A stretch of DNA of 64,000 bases from an uncultured Desulfosarcina sp. (lineage in GTDB: Bacteria; Desulfobacterota; Desulfobacteria; Desulfobacterales; Desulfosarcinaceae): NCBI RefSeq assembly GCF_963668215.1, contig NZ_OY764190.1, positions 5,146,001 to 5,210,000 of the forward strand, given 5' to 3'. The translations under genes were made by a program, and so were the position numbers. Below the pieces are notes generated by a model. The model was not told the DNA's origin, ran no database searches, and was given only the letters and a program-made list of their open reading frames with translations. Shown one piece after another: positions 27,138-36,550 of this stretch. Position 1 is the stretch's first letter. Each line of letters starts with the position of its first letter.

Positions 27138-29038
27138 CAGTTGGCCATGGTCGAAGGTTGGTAGTCCACAACAATTTTTTTAATCAGTGCTTTTATGGCA
27201 TCAGTGTCCTGCCCGGAAGCTGCTTGAAATAATTGTTCAATTTTCCCGTTTAGCATGGAAAGTTCGCAAGACGTTCCTTTAAGTGCCATAATTTTTTTGT
27301 GGCTCGTGGGTACAATGCCTTCCCCTTCAGTGATCAACTCTTCGTATAATTTTTCACCGGGGCGAAGACCGATGAACTCGATTTGGATATCCTTATCGGG
27401 TTCGAAACCGGACAACCGTATGAGATCTTTTGCCATATCGGCAATCTTAATCGGTTCGCCCATATCCAAGACATATACAATTACACGATCATCGCCCATT
27501 AAAGCCCCGGCCTGCAGAATTAATTGGCAGGCTTCGGGAATGGTCATAAAATAGCGTGTCATTTCCGGATGCGTGACAGTAACCGGTCCACCTTGCTCGA
27601 TTTGTTTTTTAAAGAGCGGTACAACACTGCCGACGCTGCCTAAAACGTTGCCGAAACGGACTATAGAAAAGTGGGTGTGTACGTCTTCCAGTTTGGGTTG
27701 GCATTGGATAAGCAATTCGGCAATTCGTTTGCTGGCTCCCATAATATTGGCAGGACGTACGGCTTTGTCCGTAGAAACAAAAACAAATCGTTCGACATGG
27801 TGACGAACGGACGCATCCAATAAATTGGCCGTCCCTTTAATATTATTCTCCACCGCCTTCCAGGGTTGAATTTCCAGCATGGGAACGTGTTTATAGGCTG
27901 CGGCATGGAAAACGACTTCAGGCTCGAAACGTGTGAAAACAGCATCAAGCTGGCAGAAATCTAAAATATCCCCAAGGATTGGATTTACTTTGACTTGCGC
28001 AAAGTTGTTCTTCAGTTCCAATTCAATATGATAAAGGGGACTTTCTGCACGTTCGAAAAGAACGATGTTCCGTGGACGGAATCGGCAAATCTGGCGGCAC
28101 AGTTCGGATCCGATGGAGCCTCCTGCACCTGTGACCAGAACGGTTTTGTCTTTCAGATACGATTCGATTCCGGCTTCATCCAATTTTACGATCTCTCTGC
28201 CCAGCAGATCCCGGTAGGCCACATCCCGTATGGCTTTTACTGATAGCTTGCCATTGATTAACTCGCCATAACCCGGGACAGTCTTGAAGGGAACGCCCGT
28301 CTTCTTACAGGCGTCCACAATCCGGCGCATTTGTTTGCCGTCTGCGGATGTGATCGCGATCAATATCTCGTCAGCCTGGGTCTTTATTGTCGCTGCAGGC
28401 AAATCTGCAACGGTTCCAATAATTTTCACTCCATGTATGGCTCTGCCGATTTTGCTGGTATCGTCGTCGAAAAAACCGACAATGTCGTAATTCAAATGCG
28501 GGTTATTGAGGATCTCCCGGCAGATTTTTTCTCCCGAATTGCCGGCGCCAATGATAATCAATTTTTTTTCGTGTTCCTTTTTTCTGGAAAACGACTTCAT
28601 AAGCGTTAAAAAGGCAGATGGAGATAATTCATCCGTGCTGACACGTTCATAAAAGAGCCTTACGCTGAGTCTGAGCCCGGATATCAAAAGGATGGTCAAA
28701 AACCAGTCGATGATGAATACCGACCGCGAGAATCCGACAAACCGGGTATTCAGGAGAATGGCGGCCACAACAATTAGAGAACTGAGTGAAGCGGCTTTGA
28801 TGATATTTAGTAGATCACTGATGCTGGTATAGCGCCACATTCCCTTGTAGAGCCTGAAAATATAAAAAGTGACCAACTTGATTCCCACCATCCAAGGCAT
28901 GAAGGCAAAAAGATTTTGCCGAAAGAAAGAGGGAATCTTCAATTCAAAACGGATCAAGTAGGCGCCTGCCAACGCAGCCGATATTAATATGGCATCCGCC
29001 ACAACAATGAGGAAAAGGTTCTTTCGTATGGTTTTCAT
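27137..29038 (-). CDS. Nucleotide-sugar 4,6-dehydratase/epimerase, WbpM/FlaA1/CapD type, membrane-anchored
   Basis: A 633-residue protein with four N-terminal membrane segments (residues about 8-115), a first Rossmann domain (about 150-270, KLIIIGAGNSGEKICREI) and a C-terminal SDR domain (about 290-600, VLVTGAGGSIGSEL). The catalytic region reads FVFVSTDKAVRPANIMGASKR. WbpM-type enzymes dehydrate UDP-GlcNAc, the first step to UDP-QuiNAc, FucNAc or BacNAc sugars. With the adjacent WbpV-like epimerase and PglC-type transferase it suggests a 6-deoxy-amino sugar as first residue of the glycan. It ends in an overlap with the HEPN remnant. Confidence 0.92.
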   Translation of the reverse strand: MKTIRKNLFLIVVADAILISAALAGAYLIRFELKIPSFFRQNLFAFMPWMVGIKLVTFYIFRLYKGMWRYTSISDLLNIIKAASLSSLIVVAAILLNTRFVGFSRSVFIIDWFLTILLISGLRLSVRLFYERVSTDELSPSAFLTLMKSFSRKKEHEKKLIIIGAGNSGEKICREILNNPHLNYDIVGFFDDDTSKIGRAIHGVKIIGTVADLPAATIKTQADEILIAITSADGKQMRRIVDACKKTGVPFKTVPGYGELINGKLSVKAIRDVAYRDLLGREIVKLDEAGIESYLKDKTVLVTGAGGSIGSELCRQICRFRPRNIVLFERAESPLYHIELELKNNFAQVKVNPILGDILDFCQLDAVFTRFEPEVVFHAAAYKHVPMLEIQPWKAVENNIKGTANLLDASVRHHVERFVFVSTDKAVRPANIMGASKRIAELLIQCQPKLEDVHTHFSIVRFGNVLGSVGSVVPLFKKQIEQGGPVTVTHPEMTRYFMTIPEACQLILQAGALMGDDRVIVYVLDMGEPIKIADMAKDLIRLSGFEPDKDIQIEFIGLRPGEKLYEELITEGEGIVPTSHKKIMALKGTSCELSMLNGKIEQLFQAASGQDTDAIKALIKKIVVDYQPSTMAN

Positions 29039-29042
29039 TTAC

Positions 29043-29648
29043 CTAATGTGTAATACCTTTGCTTCCAGCGACACTGAAAACAGTCATAGACAGGATTTTC
29101 ACGTCCAAAGCAAAACTGCAATGTCTGAGGTAAAAATCATCCAGTTCAACTTTAGCCGGAATCGGCAATTCATCACGTCCGTTGATCTGGGCCCATCCCG
29201 TAATTCCGGGCACCAAGCGATGTACACCTTTCTCCGTCCGTAGCGCTACCAGATCGTCCTGGTTGAAAAGGGCCGGACGTGGTCCGACAAAACTCATGTT
29301 CCCATTGATCACACTGATCAATTGCGGCAGTTCGTCCAAACTCGTTTTTCGCAAAAAGCGACCGATGGGAGTGACGAATCGCTCCGGATCCCTCATCAAG
29401 TGCGTGGCGACGCTGGGCGTCCCTTGATGCATGGTGCGGAACTTGGGCATACGAAACCAACGATTACAAGCACCGACCCTCCAGGACCAATAGATGGCAG
29501 GGCCGGGCGAGGTCCATCTTATGGTAATGGCGATAGGGATCATTAACGGGGCCAAAACGCTTAATAGCAACATCCCCAATGCAAGGTCGAACGCCCGCTT
29601 GATGGTCTTGTAGCGCAGGGCATTATTCACTGAAGGAAACGAATTCAC
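29043..29648 (-). CDS. Initiating sugar-phosphate transferase, PglC type
   Basis: A 201-residue monotopic phosphoglycosyl transferase that moves a sugar phosphate from a UDP-sugar to undecaprenyl phosphate, starting a repeat unit. One hydrophobic segment (AFDLALGMLLLSVLAPLMI) is followed by the cytosolic domain with FRMPKFRTM, the catalytic DE pair in LRKTSLDELPQL, and FVGPRP then PGITGWAQINGR. The short form without extra membrane spans is the PglC/WecP-like subtype. The start is GTG. It ends 4 bases before the dehydratase gene. Confidence 0.92.
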   Translation of the reverse strand: MNSFPSVNNALRYKTIKRAFDLALGMLLLSVLAPLMIPIAITIRWTSPGPAIYWSWRVGACNRWFRMPKFRTMHQGTPSVATHLMRDPERFVTPIGRFLRKTSLDELPQLISVINGNMSFVGPRPALFNQDDLVALRTEKGVHRLVPGITGWAQINGRDELPIPAKVELDDFYLRHCSFALDVKILSMTVFSVAGSKGITH

Positions 29649-29704
29649 TTACGCAAGCTCCAATGATCAGCCTATAATGGCTTGAGAAAGTTCATATCGA
29701 TGTT

Positions 29705-30655
29705 TCATTTCGCAGTGTTCAAATACCAGTCAACCGTTTGTTGAATACCTGCTTCGACGCTGATCGGCGGTCGCCAGCCCAACACATTGCGCGCCTTGCG
29801 GCTGTCCACTTGCAGCGAATCGCACAGGCGCCGGGCAATGGCCTGCTTGCCCAGCAGGGCCGCACCAAGTTCCAGGATGCCGGCCGGTACCGGAAACAGC
29901 CGGGCCGGCCGATGCATGGCGGCAGCGGCTGCTTCAAGAAGTGCGGTGGTCGACAGGTCTTTGCCGTCGGCAACGAAAAAAGTCTGATTGGCGGCGGCCG
30001 GGTGGCGACTGCAGGTCAATATGAAATCCACAAGGTTGTCAAGGGCCACCAGACTGCGGTGGTTGTGAATAGCGCCCAATGGCAATGGGATACCCTTTGC
30101 CAGCCAGTGCAGCATTGTCAGAAAATTGGCTTTGACCCCAGGACCGTAGACCAGCGGAGGACGAATGGTGACAACTTCCATCCGAGACTGGCGGCCGATA
30201 TCCTGCAGTCTCTGCTCGGCTTCGATTTTGGATCGTGCATAGGCATCTCCAGGGTTGGGATCGTCCTTTTCGGAAAAAGCGCGCCCAGCCCGGGTAGACT
30301 CGCCGTTGACCTTGACGGTGCTTAAAAAGACGAACCTTCGAACACCTGCAGCGGCGGCCTGTGAAGCGAATCGTTCTGTTCCCAGGGTGTTGACGGCGCG
30401 GTAATCGTCCAACACATCGGCGGCCCCATTCGACATCTGGTGGACACGCGCCGCCAGGTGAACCACGACGGCAATCCCTTTCAAAGCACCGCTCCAATCG
30501 GTTCGGGGACCAATATCACCAACGACCACGCCATCCGCATCACCGCGGGAACGCGAAACTGGCTGCACAGCATAGCTCTGCTTGGCGGCTGCCCGTATCA
30601 GGCGACGTCCGATAAACCCTGTGGCGCCGGTGATCAGTATTTTTTCTGCGGTCAT
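29705..30655 (-). CDS. NAD-dependent epimerase/4-reductase, WbpV-like
   Basis: A 316-residue SDR-type protein. The dinucleotide motif is TGATGFIGRRL (about residues 9-19); FLSTVKVNGE gives the Ser, and YARSK gives the Tyr-xxx-Lys catalytic pair. Proteins of this type (WbpV in Pseudomonas O6) reduce the 4-keto product of WbpM to UDP-QuiNAc; a UDP-glucose 4-epimerase role is the alternative. The pairing with a WbpM-like dehydratase and a PglC-like transferase favours UDP-QuiNAc as the initiating sugar. It lies 3 bases after the glycosyltransferase gene. Confidence 0.85.
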   Translation of the reverse strand: MTAEKILITGATGFIGRRLIRAAAKQSYAVQPVSRSRGDADGVVVGDIGPRTDWSGALKGIAVVVHLAARVHQMSNGAADVLDDYRAVNTLGTERFASQAAAAGVRRFVFLSTVKVNGESTRAGRAFSEKDDPNPGDAYARSKIEAEQRLQDIGRQSRMEVVTIRPPLVYGPGVKANFLTMLHWLAKGIPLPLGAIHNHRSLVALDNLVDFILTCSRHPAAANQTFFVADGKDLSTTALLEAAAAAMHRPARLFPVPAGILELGAALLGKQAIARRLCDSLQVDSRKARNVLGWRPPISVEAGIQQTVDWYLNTAK

Positions 30656-30658
30656 TTG

Positions 30659-31843
30659 CTAAACGACCCGATCAAAGGTATGCAGCATGTCATCCACCAT
30701 ACGTTCCATGATGGTACTGCGCGTGTATCGTGAAATGAACGCCTCCCGCGGCGTCGGCGTGAAATTGAGCCGATGGAGGGCCAAAACCCCCGCGGCGGCG
30801 TCACAGGGAGGAAAGACGGCTGCATTGTCGATGTGTTTTTTAATAAATCCCGCAGCATGTCCTGCGACGCCGGCCAACATGGCTTTCCCCGTGGCGGCAT
30901 ACTCGAATACCTTTGAGGGCAATACGCGTTTGAAGGCCTTGTAGTCATTGAGGTGCAGGAAAAGGACGTCAGCTTTCCGGTAAAGTTCCATCAACGCCCC
31001 GCGCGGTACAGGATCGAGGCGCTCGATGTTGGTAAGGCCGGAACGCCGGATTTGTCGTTCCAATTCACGCCGCCGGCCGCCGTCGCCGACAATCGTCATC
31101 CGCCAGTTGTCACCAGCCAAACGGGCCAATTCGGGCACAATGCGATGAAGTCCCTGTCCTTCGCCAATGTTTCCTGCATAAAGGATCGTTTTTGGAACAC
31201 CAGGGGTGTGAATTTTTTTAAAATCATATTCCAGGAATCCTTCGTCGATGCCGTTGGGATAGCAACGAAAGCGCTTTTTGGGATTGCGTGTTTTGAAATA
31301 TGGCAAAAAACCGGCGGAAACCACGTTAATCGTTGCAGCGCTCCGCAAGGTGTATCTTTCGACGGCCTTGACGGCGGGAAGTAGCACACGCAAGGGAGAT
31401 CCATTGAGAACGTCTTCCATGGTATCGGCGAAGATGTCGCGAATATCCAGGTATAGCGGCACGCGATAGCGCCGAGCGACCCAGGCCCCCAGAAACCCGG
31501 TAGCCAACCGCGAGGACGTTGCAAAAACCGCATCGTAGCGCCGTCCATGAATGAATCCCCGCACTTCCCGTGCGAAGTGAAGAAATGCTCGGGACTGGTC
31601 TGCCATGCCGCTTTGGTGGTAGGGAAGCGCGATGCGGCGAATGCTGGCGGCGCCCATATGCTCGATCTGTCGTGCTTCGGATGAAAACGTGCTGTAACGG
31701 TTGGGCATTGTGGTCAACACGTCGATTTCCCAAGCGTTTCCTACCCGTGCTGTTATTGAATCAACCAACGACGTGGCGCGAAACGAGCCGGCGCAAAGAT
31801 CAGGCTGATAATAAAAAGAAAGAAATAGAAGTCGTTTATGCAC
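30659..31843 (-). CDS. Glycosyltransferase family 4, WbuB-like
   Basis: A 394-residue GT-B enzyme with the N-terminal acceptor domain starting LLFLSFYYQPDLCAGSFR, the pattern of WbuB-type amino-sugar transferases, and a C-terminal nucleotide-sugar domain with ILYAGNIGEGQGL and LPSKVFEYAATGKAML (conserved Glu). E. coli WbuB adds L-FucNAc; the sugar here is unknown. The start is GTG. It is 6 bases downstream of wecB and 3 bases upstream of the epimerase. Confidence 0.85.
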   Translation of the reverse strand: MHKRLLFLSFYYQPDLCAGSFRATSLVDSITARVGNAWEIDVLTTMPNRYSTFSSEARQIEHMGAASIRRIALPYHQSGMADQSRAFLHFAREVRGFIHGRRYDAVFATSSRLATGFLGAWVARRYRVPLYLDIRDIFADTMEDVLNGSPLRVLLPAVKAVERYTLRSAATINVVSAGFLPYFKTRNPKKRFRCYPNGIDEGFLEYDFKKIHTPGVPKTILYAGNIGEGQGLHRIVPELARLAGDNWRMTIVGDGGRRRELERQIRRSGLTNIERLDPVPRGALMELYRKADVLFLHLNDYKAFKRVLPSKVFEYAATGKAMLAGVAGHAAGFIKKHIDNAAVFPPCDAAAGVLALHRLNFTPTPREAFISRYTRSTIMERMVDDMLHTFDRVV

Positions 31844-31849
31844 AGTCTG

Positions 31850-33007
31850 TCATGCCGCCTCGACGATGGCCTTCACAATACGCGGGGCGGACTTCCCATC
31901 CCACAATTCCGGTCGAACTGGCTGTCTCGATTCCCGCAATGTATCGCGAAAGACATCCCGCAATCGGTTGATTTCATTACCCACCAAAACACTGGCGCCA
32001 CCGTTTTCCTTCAATGTGATCGGTCGCTCCGTATTCCAGCGCATGGTGAGACAAGGGGTGCCCAAAACACAGCATTCTTCCTGTAGTCCACCGCTGTCCG
32101 TGAGCATCATTCGCGCTTCCAGGTTAAGGCGCAGCATTTGGTGATAGCCAAGCGGGCGCAGCAGGACCAAGTTGCGACATTTTACAGCCTTTTCCAACAA
32201 ATCGAATTCCTTCAAGCGATTTGCCGTTCGTGGGTGAACCGTCCACAGCAACGGCATTTCAGCTGTCACCTCATGGACCAAAAACTCCACGATAGGGCCT
32301 AAAATCCCTTTTTCATCCACATTGGAAGGCCGATGCAGGGTCAGGACGGCAAACCCGTCGTCCAAACCATCCATTGTTTGAATCTGCGGTGGTGGTCCAA
32401 AATGGTTGCCATGGATAATCCCGCGGATTTCGAGGGCAGCGGCCTTTTCAAGATTGGCCTCCAGAGTATCGATCATAATGTTGCCGACAAAGCGTATTTT
32501 CTCTTCAGGCACGCCTTCGCAGCGCAGGTTTTCCGAGGAAAGTCGATCCGGCGTCAGCAGAAGGTCGGAGAGCCGATCCGTGACCAGTCGGTTGACTTCT
32601 TCGGGCATGGTCATGTCACCGGAGCGCAGCCCGGCTTCGATATGTGCCAGACGTACGTTTTCCTTTTTAGCCGTAATCGAACAGGCACAGGTGGCGTTCA
32701 CATCGCCCACCACCACAATCCAATCCGGCTTGCGGTCCCGGACCACCTTCTCGAACGCTATCATTGTCTGGCCGACCTGCTCGGCATGTGTGCCCGACCC
32801 GATGCCTAAGTTGATATCGGCTTCGGGTATGCCCAGCGCCTGAAAGAACGATCGTGACATCTTATCGTCGTAGTGCTGCCCAGTGTGTAACAGGAGATGA
32901 TCAATCGCCAGACGGCTATTGCGGTTGTGAGCTTTGATGGCCCGCACAAAAGGAGCAATCTTCATGAAATTGGGTCGTGCCCCGACGACGGATAAAATTT
33001 TCATCAT
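31850..33007 (-). CDS. wecB: UDP-N-acetylglucosamine 2-epimerase (non-hydrolysing)
   Basis: A 385-residue GT-B-fold epimerase making UDP-ManNAc from UDP-GlcNAc. Signatures: ILSVVGARPNFMK at the start, HTGQHYD near residue 42, HIEAGLRSGD near residue 115, VTLHRPSNVD, and SGGLQEE near residue 290. FnlC/WbjD enzymes of the L-FucNAc pathway belong to the same family, so the substrate could be a 6-deoxy sugar. The ATG overlaps the TAA of the heparinase-like gene. Confidence 0.92.
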   Translation of the reverse strand: MMKILSVVGARPNFMKIAPFVRAIKAHNRNSRLAIDHLLLHTGQHYDDKMSRSFFQALGIPEADINLGIGSGTHAEQVGQTMIAFEKVVRDRKPDWIVVVGDVNATCACSITAKKENVRLAHIEAGLRSGDMTMPEEVNRLVTDRLSDLLLTPDRLSSENLRCEGVPEEKIRFVGNIMIDTLEANLEKAAALEIRGIIHGNHFGPPPQIQTMDGLDDGFAVLTLHRPSNVDEKGILGPIVEFLVHEVTAEMPLLWTVHPRTANRLKEFDLLEKAVKCRNLVLLRPLGYHQMLRLNLEARMMLTDSGGLQEECCVLGTPCLTMRWNTERPITLKENGGASVLVGNEINRLRDVFRDTLRESRQPVRPELWDGKSAPRIVKAIVEAA

Positions 33008-34572
33008 TACGTTTTAATGTCTATTTCAGTCAAAAGATGATCGTTGAATGCAACACAGACACAATCGCCTGTTGCCAAACGATTGAAGCCGACTGCGTAC
33101 TGATAAGATTCGAGCCATACGTTGCAACGCTTTGAAAACCGCATGCAAAGCGCGTCGCAGATGAGTTGATCGTCTTCCAGGATGACCTTTCTGTGCAGTG
33201 TGAAATGAAATCGGGCAATCCCTTTTCCACCCGGCAGCAGCCAATCTTCGATGGTAATGTCTTGTGGCCGGGTTGAAAAACGGCGGCGGTGTACGGAGGC
33301 GAAACCATTGTGCTGGGCAATCACTTGGTCCGAAGTATCTTTCAGTATGTCGATCTTGGCCCGTCGGCCGACCCGGAAACTTCCCCAGATCTCGCTTTGC
33401 TCAGTGCCATCCATCGTGACGGTATTGTGTGCAGCGGTACTGCGTTCGTATTGTCGGCGCGGTCCGGTCTCATAGGTGCTGACGCCGGTATCGACAAGAT
33501 AGGGATCGCCGTCCACCATCAGTACGAAGCTCAACATGTCGCAGTGTCCGTGCGCCGGAAGATACGCCGGGCCGATGGGGCCCGCGTCTACCGACAGTTC
33601 GCAGTGTCTCGTCTTCAGGATTCGATAGCCGCTGGCACATAGCGGAACCTGGTCGGCTTGAATCTTCAAACAAGCAGCATAGTCCTGCAATGCCTTAGTA
33701 TCCGCAGCCATGCCGGAACTACAGTCATTGAACAACGGGAACTCTCCACTGGCAAACGAAAACTGATTCAACCATCCCATCATAAGGGCGGCTTTTTGGC
33801 TCAGCAGCGGCAGCAATTGCCCTGTTGTATCTCCGGTATTCTGCAGCAGGTTGACAGCGTCCAACACGCGCTCAAGCATGATGGCATGGTACATTGGACT
33901 CAGTTCAAAGTGGGCCCCGTCCGGAAGGACCTGTTCTTCAAGTTCGGTTTGCAATATTTCGTCTGCGGTTGCGCACAACCGATCATCGTTGAAATAGCGC
34001 GCCCCCCAGAGCAAGGCAAATCCGTTTTCCAACAGATGGTTGCCCATCAGGTGGAATTCAAGATTATTCATTAGAATGTAGAGTTGGGCGAAAAGCGATG
34101 CGTCAATGGCTTTGTCTTGGATTTGGTGACGCGATAGAAACTTGATCCAGTTGACTACCCGTAAACTGAGTGGATACGGTTCCATCCCCTCTCGATTGCG
34201 ACCGGACTGCCGAATAAAATCGTAAATCAAGCGCAGGCCTTCTGCCTTGCCCATTTCGTCCTGCCGCAAAAAATCGAAATAATTGAGATGGTAGGCCCAT
34301 AACTTGCCGTGCCCAATGAAATTCCAATTGATGGCATGACCGAAATTATGCTTCAGATTGAGAAAGAGAAACCGGTTGCCACCCTGCCAAACGGGTGCGT
34401 TAGGCAGGGATTGTGTCAACGTAAGGGGGTATCCGGTGGCACGGATCGCCATGGGATAGTGGAACCGGAAGATGCGCCTGTATTGCCTGCGAAGTGTGTA
34501 ATAAAGCCGGTAGCGAATCTGAACAGGCTTGAGATGGCGCAAGGTGCGAAGGTAAAGGCCGGGATCAGGCAT
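33007..34572 (-). CDS. Heparinase II/III family polysaccharide lyase-like protein
   Basis: A 521-residue protein with an alpha-helical toroid-like N-terminal part (about 60-300, with MGNHLLENGFALLWGARYF) and a C-terminal beta-sandwich (about 310-515, PAHGHCDMLSFVLMVDGDPYLVDTGVSTYE). The HGHCD segment is the conserved His-containing block of heparinase II/III proteins. No clear signal peptide is seen, so it may act in the cytoplasm or at the inner membrane. Such genes occur in many polysaccharide loci, where they may modify or trim acidic glycans. It overlaps the neighbouring genes on both sides, a compact operon. Confidence 0.88.
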   Translation of the reverse strand: MPDPGLYLRTLRHLKPVQIRYRLYYTLRRQYRRIFRFHYPMAIRATGYPLTLTQSLPNAPVWQGGNRFLFLNLKHNFGHAINWNFIGHGKLWAYHLNYFDFLRQDEMGKAEGLRLIYDFIRQSGRNREGMEPYPLSLRVVNWIKFLSRHQIQDKAIDASLFAQLYILMNNLEFHLMGNHLLENGFALLWGARYFNDDRLCATADEILQTELEEQVLPDGAHFELSPMYHAIMLERVLDAVNLLQNTGDTTGQLLPLLSQKAALMMGWLNQFSFASGEFPLFNDCSSGMAADTKALQDYAACLKIQADQVPLCASGYRILKTRHCELSVDAGPIGPAYLPAHGHCDMLSFVLMVDGDPYLVDTGVSTYETGPRRQYERSTAAHNTVTMDGTEQSEIWGSFRVGRRAKIDILKDTSDQVIAQHNGFASVHRRRFSTRPQDITIEDWLLPGGKGIARFHFTLHRKVILEDDQLICDALCMRFSKRCNVWLESYQYAVGFNRLATGDCVCVAFNDHLLTEIDIKT

Positions 34573-35617
34573 GCGTTGTAGCAGCTACCGCCTTGAAGGT
34601 TTGATAATGTGCTTGGACCATATATTCTACGGTGTACTTCTCCTTGGCAAGGTTCTGGAGTTGTTCCGCCCATTGTTGGAGCAATTCACGGTTGTTCATC
34701 ACTTTCTGAATAAATTCATCGACGTCATTGGCAGAACCAAACGATATGAAGGGCTGGCCTGCTTTTTTAGCTAACCAATGTTCGGGGCCATGATAACTGT
34801 TGTTATCAACCACAATCCCCTTTCCATGTCTTGCGGCATTCATGACCAGTAGGCCGACATTGCCAGGGCTGACCACAAGATCAGCCCAGTCGAAATGTCG
34901 ATTAAGCGCTTGACCAGTTGTTCGATCTAAAATCGTAATCCTATCCATCGCCTTTAGTTCAACGGGCAAATCAAGCTGCTCCATGCCGGGTCCGACAACC
35001 CGGACATGTACGTCAGAACGGCGTTGAGCCAATGCTACCAACCGACCGATTTGTTTCCGGGGCTTAAACGTCCCCACAAAGAGCAAACGCAGTTCGTTGT
35101 GATTATCAAAAAAACCTTTTCTGAATTCGTCCTGCTTTACTTCGGTGTTATTAAAACTTACAGCAGAAAGCCCGAAATCTTCTTTAATTTTTTCGGCAAC
35201 TTCATCACTGTATACCAGGCAGGCTGCGGAACCCTTTAAGAAAAACTTTCTGACTGCATTGATAGCTGCATTTTTGTTGCTGCCGAAAATCAACCCGCGC
35301 CATATCCACCTTTGATGCAGCCGTCTGTATTTTAAAAAATAAAATAACCGTGCGAAATGACGCAAGTTGAAATCACAGCAAATCACATCCCATTTTTCCG
35401 ATAGCAGAATCGCTTCCAAATGCGGTTGCCAGAATATCCCCATAAACCGCCGGCTGGGCAGATCGACATAGGTATAATCATTACTGCGATCAGGTGCTGC
35501 CAGTCCGTCCTGTTCGCAAGGTTGTGCGCCGACCGTTAAAGAAACATGGTTACTTAATTCCCTTAAAAAGGATTCCCTGTAGTCTGGAGCGTGGTCTAAT
35601 ATCAAAAGAACTTTCAT
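34565..35617 (-). CDS. Glycosyltransferase, GT4-like
   Basis: A 350-residue GT-B protein starting MKVLLILDHAPDYRESFLREL. The donor domain has LRLLFVGTFKPRKQIGRL and, near the C-terminus, DLVVSPGNVGLLVMNAARHGKG, a GT4-like region in which the usual second-Glu motif is weak. The ATG at 35617 is chosen over a start at 35779, because AGGA precedes it and the longer form would run into the upstream sulfotransferase gene. The gene overlaps the heparinase-like gene by 8 bases. Its sugar specificity is unknown. Confidence 0.8.
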   Translation of the reverse strand: MKVLLILDHAPDYRESFLRELSNHVSLTVGAQPCEQDGLAAPDRSNDYTYVDLPSRRFMGIFWQPHLEAILLSEKWDVICCDFNLRHFARLFYFLKYRRLHQRWIWRGLIFGSNKNAAINAVRKFFLKGSAACLVYSDEVAEKIKEDFGLSAVSFNNTEVKQDEFRKGFFDNHNELRLLFVGTFKPRKQIGRLVALAQRRSDVHVRVVGPGMEQLDLPVELKAMDRITILDRTTGQALNRHFDWADLVVSPGNVGLLVMNAARHGKGIVVDNNSYHGPEHWLAKKAGQPFISFGSANDVDEFIQKVMNNRELLQQWAEQLQNLAKEKYTVEYMVQAHYQTFKAVAATTHA

Positions 35618-35633
35618 CGTTTCCTGATAAACG

Positions 35634-36548
35634 CTATTTCCCATAATAGCCGTAATACCATAATAGCGGCCAGCATATGATATTGACCATGACATCATAG
35701 TAGCGTGGCAATCTCTTTCTTTTGGCCTTTTTAGGATCAAATCGAAACGTACCTGCCATGCGCATATGATTGCCACCAATATTGTGTCCCACGTTAAAAG
35801 ATTTTTTTAAGCGCACCTTTTTTTTAACGATTTCCAGAGAAACATCAATAAATTCTTCGATGCGGGCCAGCTCGCGTTCTGGAAAAGCGATCAAATCCTC
35901 ATAACGCACCCGTAGTGATCGCTTGCGTCCATGGCAACGCACTACTTCGGCAAAAAGGTTTCCAACAAGCCATCCTATAGCGCTTAGAAATAAAAATGGA
36001 CCGTACCAACGCTTTGGTGTAAAACGGTATCGTAGAAATTTGAAGCCGCCTCCCTTTTTGAGTCGAGAATAGTGGCTTTGAAGTACATTCACGGGGTGCC
36101 GAACCAATTGGATGACCTTCGTATCTGGGATAAATCGCAACAAAAAAAGGGCTCGCGTAACCTCCTTGGAGGAATCCACTACGATATTCTTGTCGGTGGA
36201 ACCAATAGCTTTTGCAAGGTATTCACAATCCTTCCGGAACCTCTGAACCCAATCATCTGAGGGTATAGCCGTTAATGTTTTAAGGAAATATTTCAAGTGC
36301 GCTTGCTGCATGAAATCTTGAACAGCACGGCCCCAAGGAACACCGGCAGCCGCCTCATACCGTAGTCGTACATCCTTCCAAAAGTGGCAATTATTGAAGG
36401 TTTCACCGCAACTGCAAAGATCATCGTAGCGTCCCATACCAGCGACAAGTTCCCCAACGCTTTCAACATCGGGTGCATTGCCAAGCATGGCATCCAACAT
36501 TGTTGAACCGCTGTGGCCACGCCCCATAATGTACAACCACGATGTCAA
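35634..36548 (-). CDS. Sulfotransferase family protein
   Basis: A 304-residue PAPS-dependent sulfotransferase. The 5'-phosphosulfate loop is GRGHSGST (residues 9-16) and the 3'-phosphate-binding segment is QLVRHPVNVLQSHYS (near 170-185). It would add sulfate to a sugar hydroxyl or amine of the polysaccharide. The start is TTG with AGGA about 9 bases upstream. Two hydrophobic stretches (about 200-218 and at the C-terminus) suggest membrane association. It lies between the polymerase and a glycosyltransferase. Confidence 0.87.
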   Translation of the reverse strand: MTSWLYIMGRGHSGSTMLDAMLGNAPDVESVGELVAGMGRYDDLCSCGETFNNCHFWKDVRLRYEAAAGVPWGRAVQDFMQQAHLKYFLKTLTAIPSDDWVQRFRKDCEYLAKAIGSTDKNIVVDSSKEVTRALFLLRFIPDTKVIQLVRHPVNVLQSHYSRLKKGGGFKFLRYRFTPKRWYGPFLFLSAIGWLVGNLFAEVVRCHGRKRSLRVRYEDLIAFPERELARIEEFIDVSLEIVKKKVRLKKSFNVGHNIGGNHMRMAGTFRFDPKKAKRKRLPRYYDVMVNIICWPLLWYYGYYGK

Positions 36549-36550
36549 TT

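Noticed and set aside
26908..27174. 88-codon intact small gene from 27174
   Set aside because: Its first 25 codons are an out-of-frame copy of the end of the dehydratase gene; the family match begins only in the overlapping frame from 27137.
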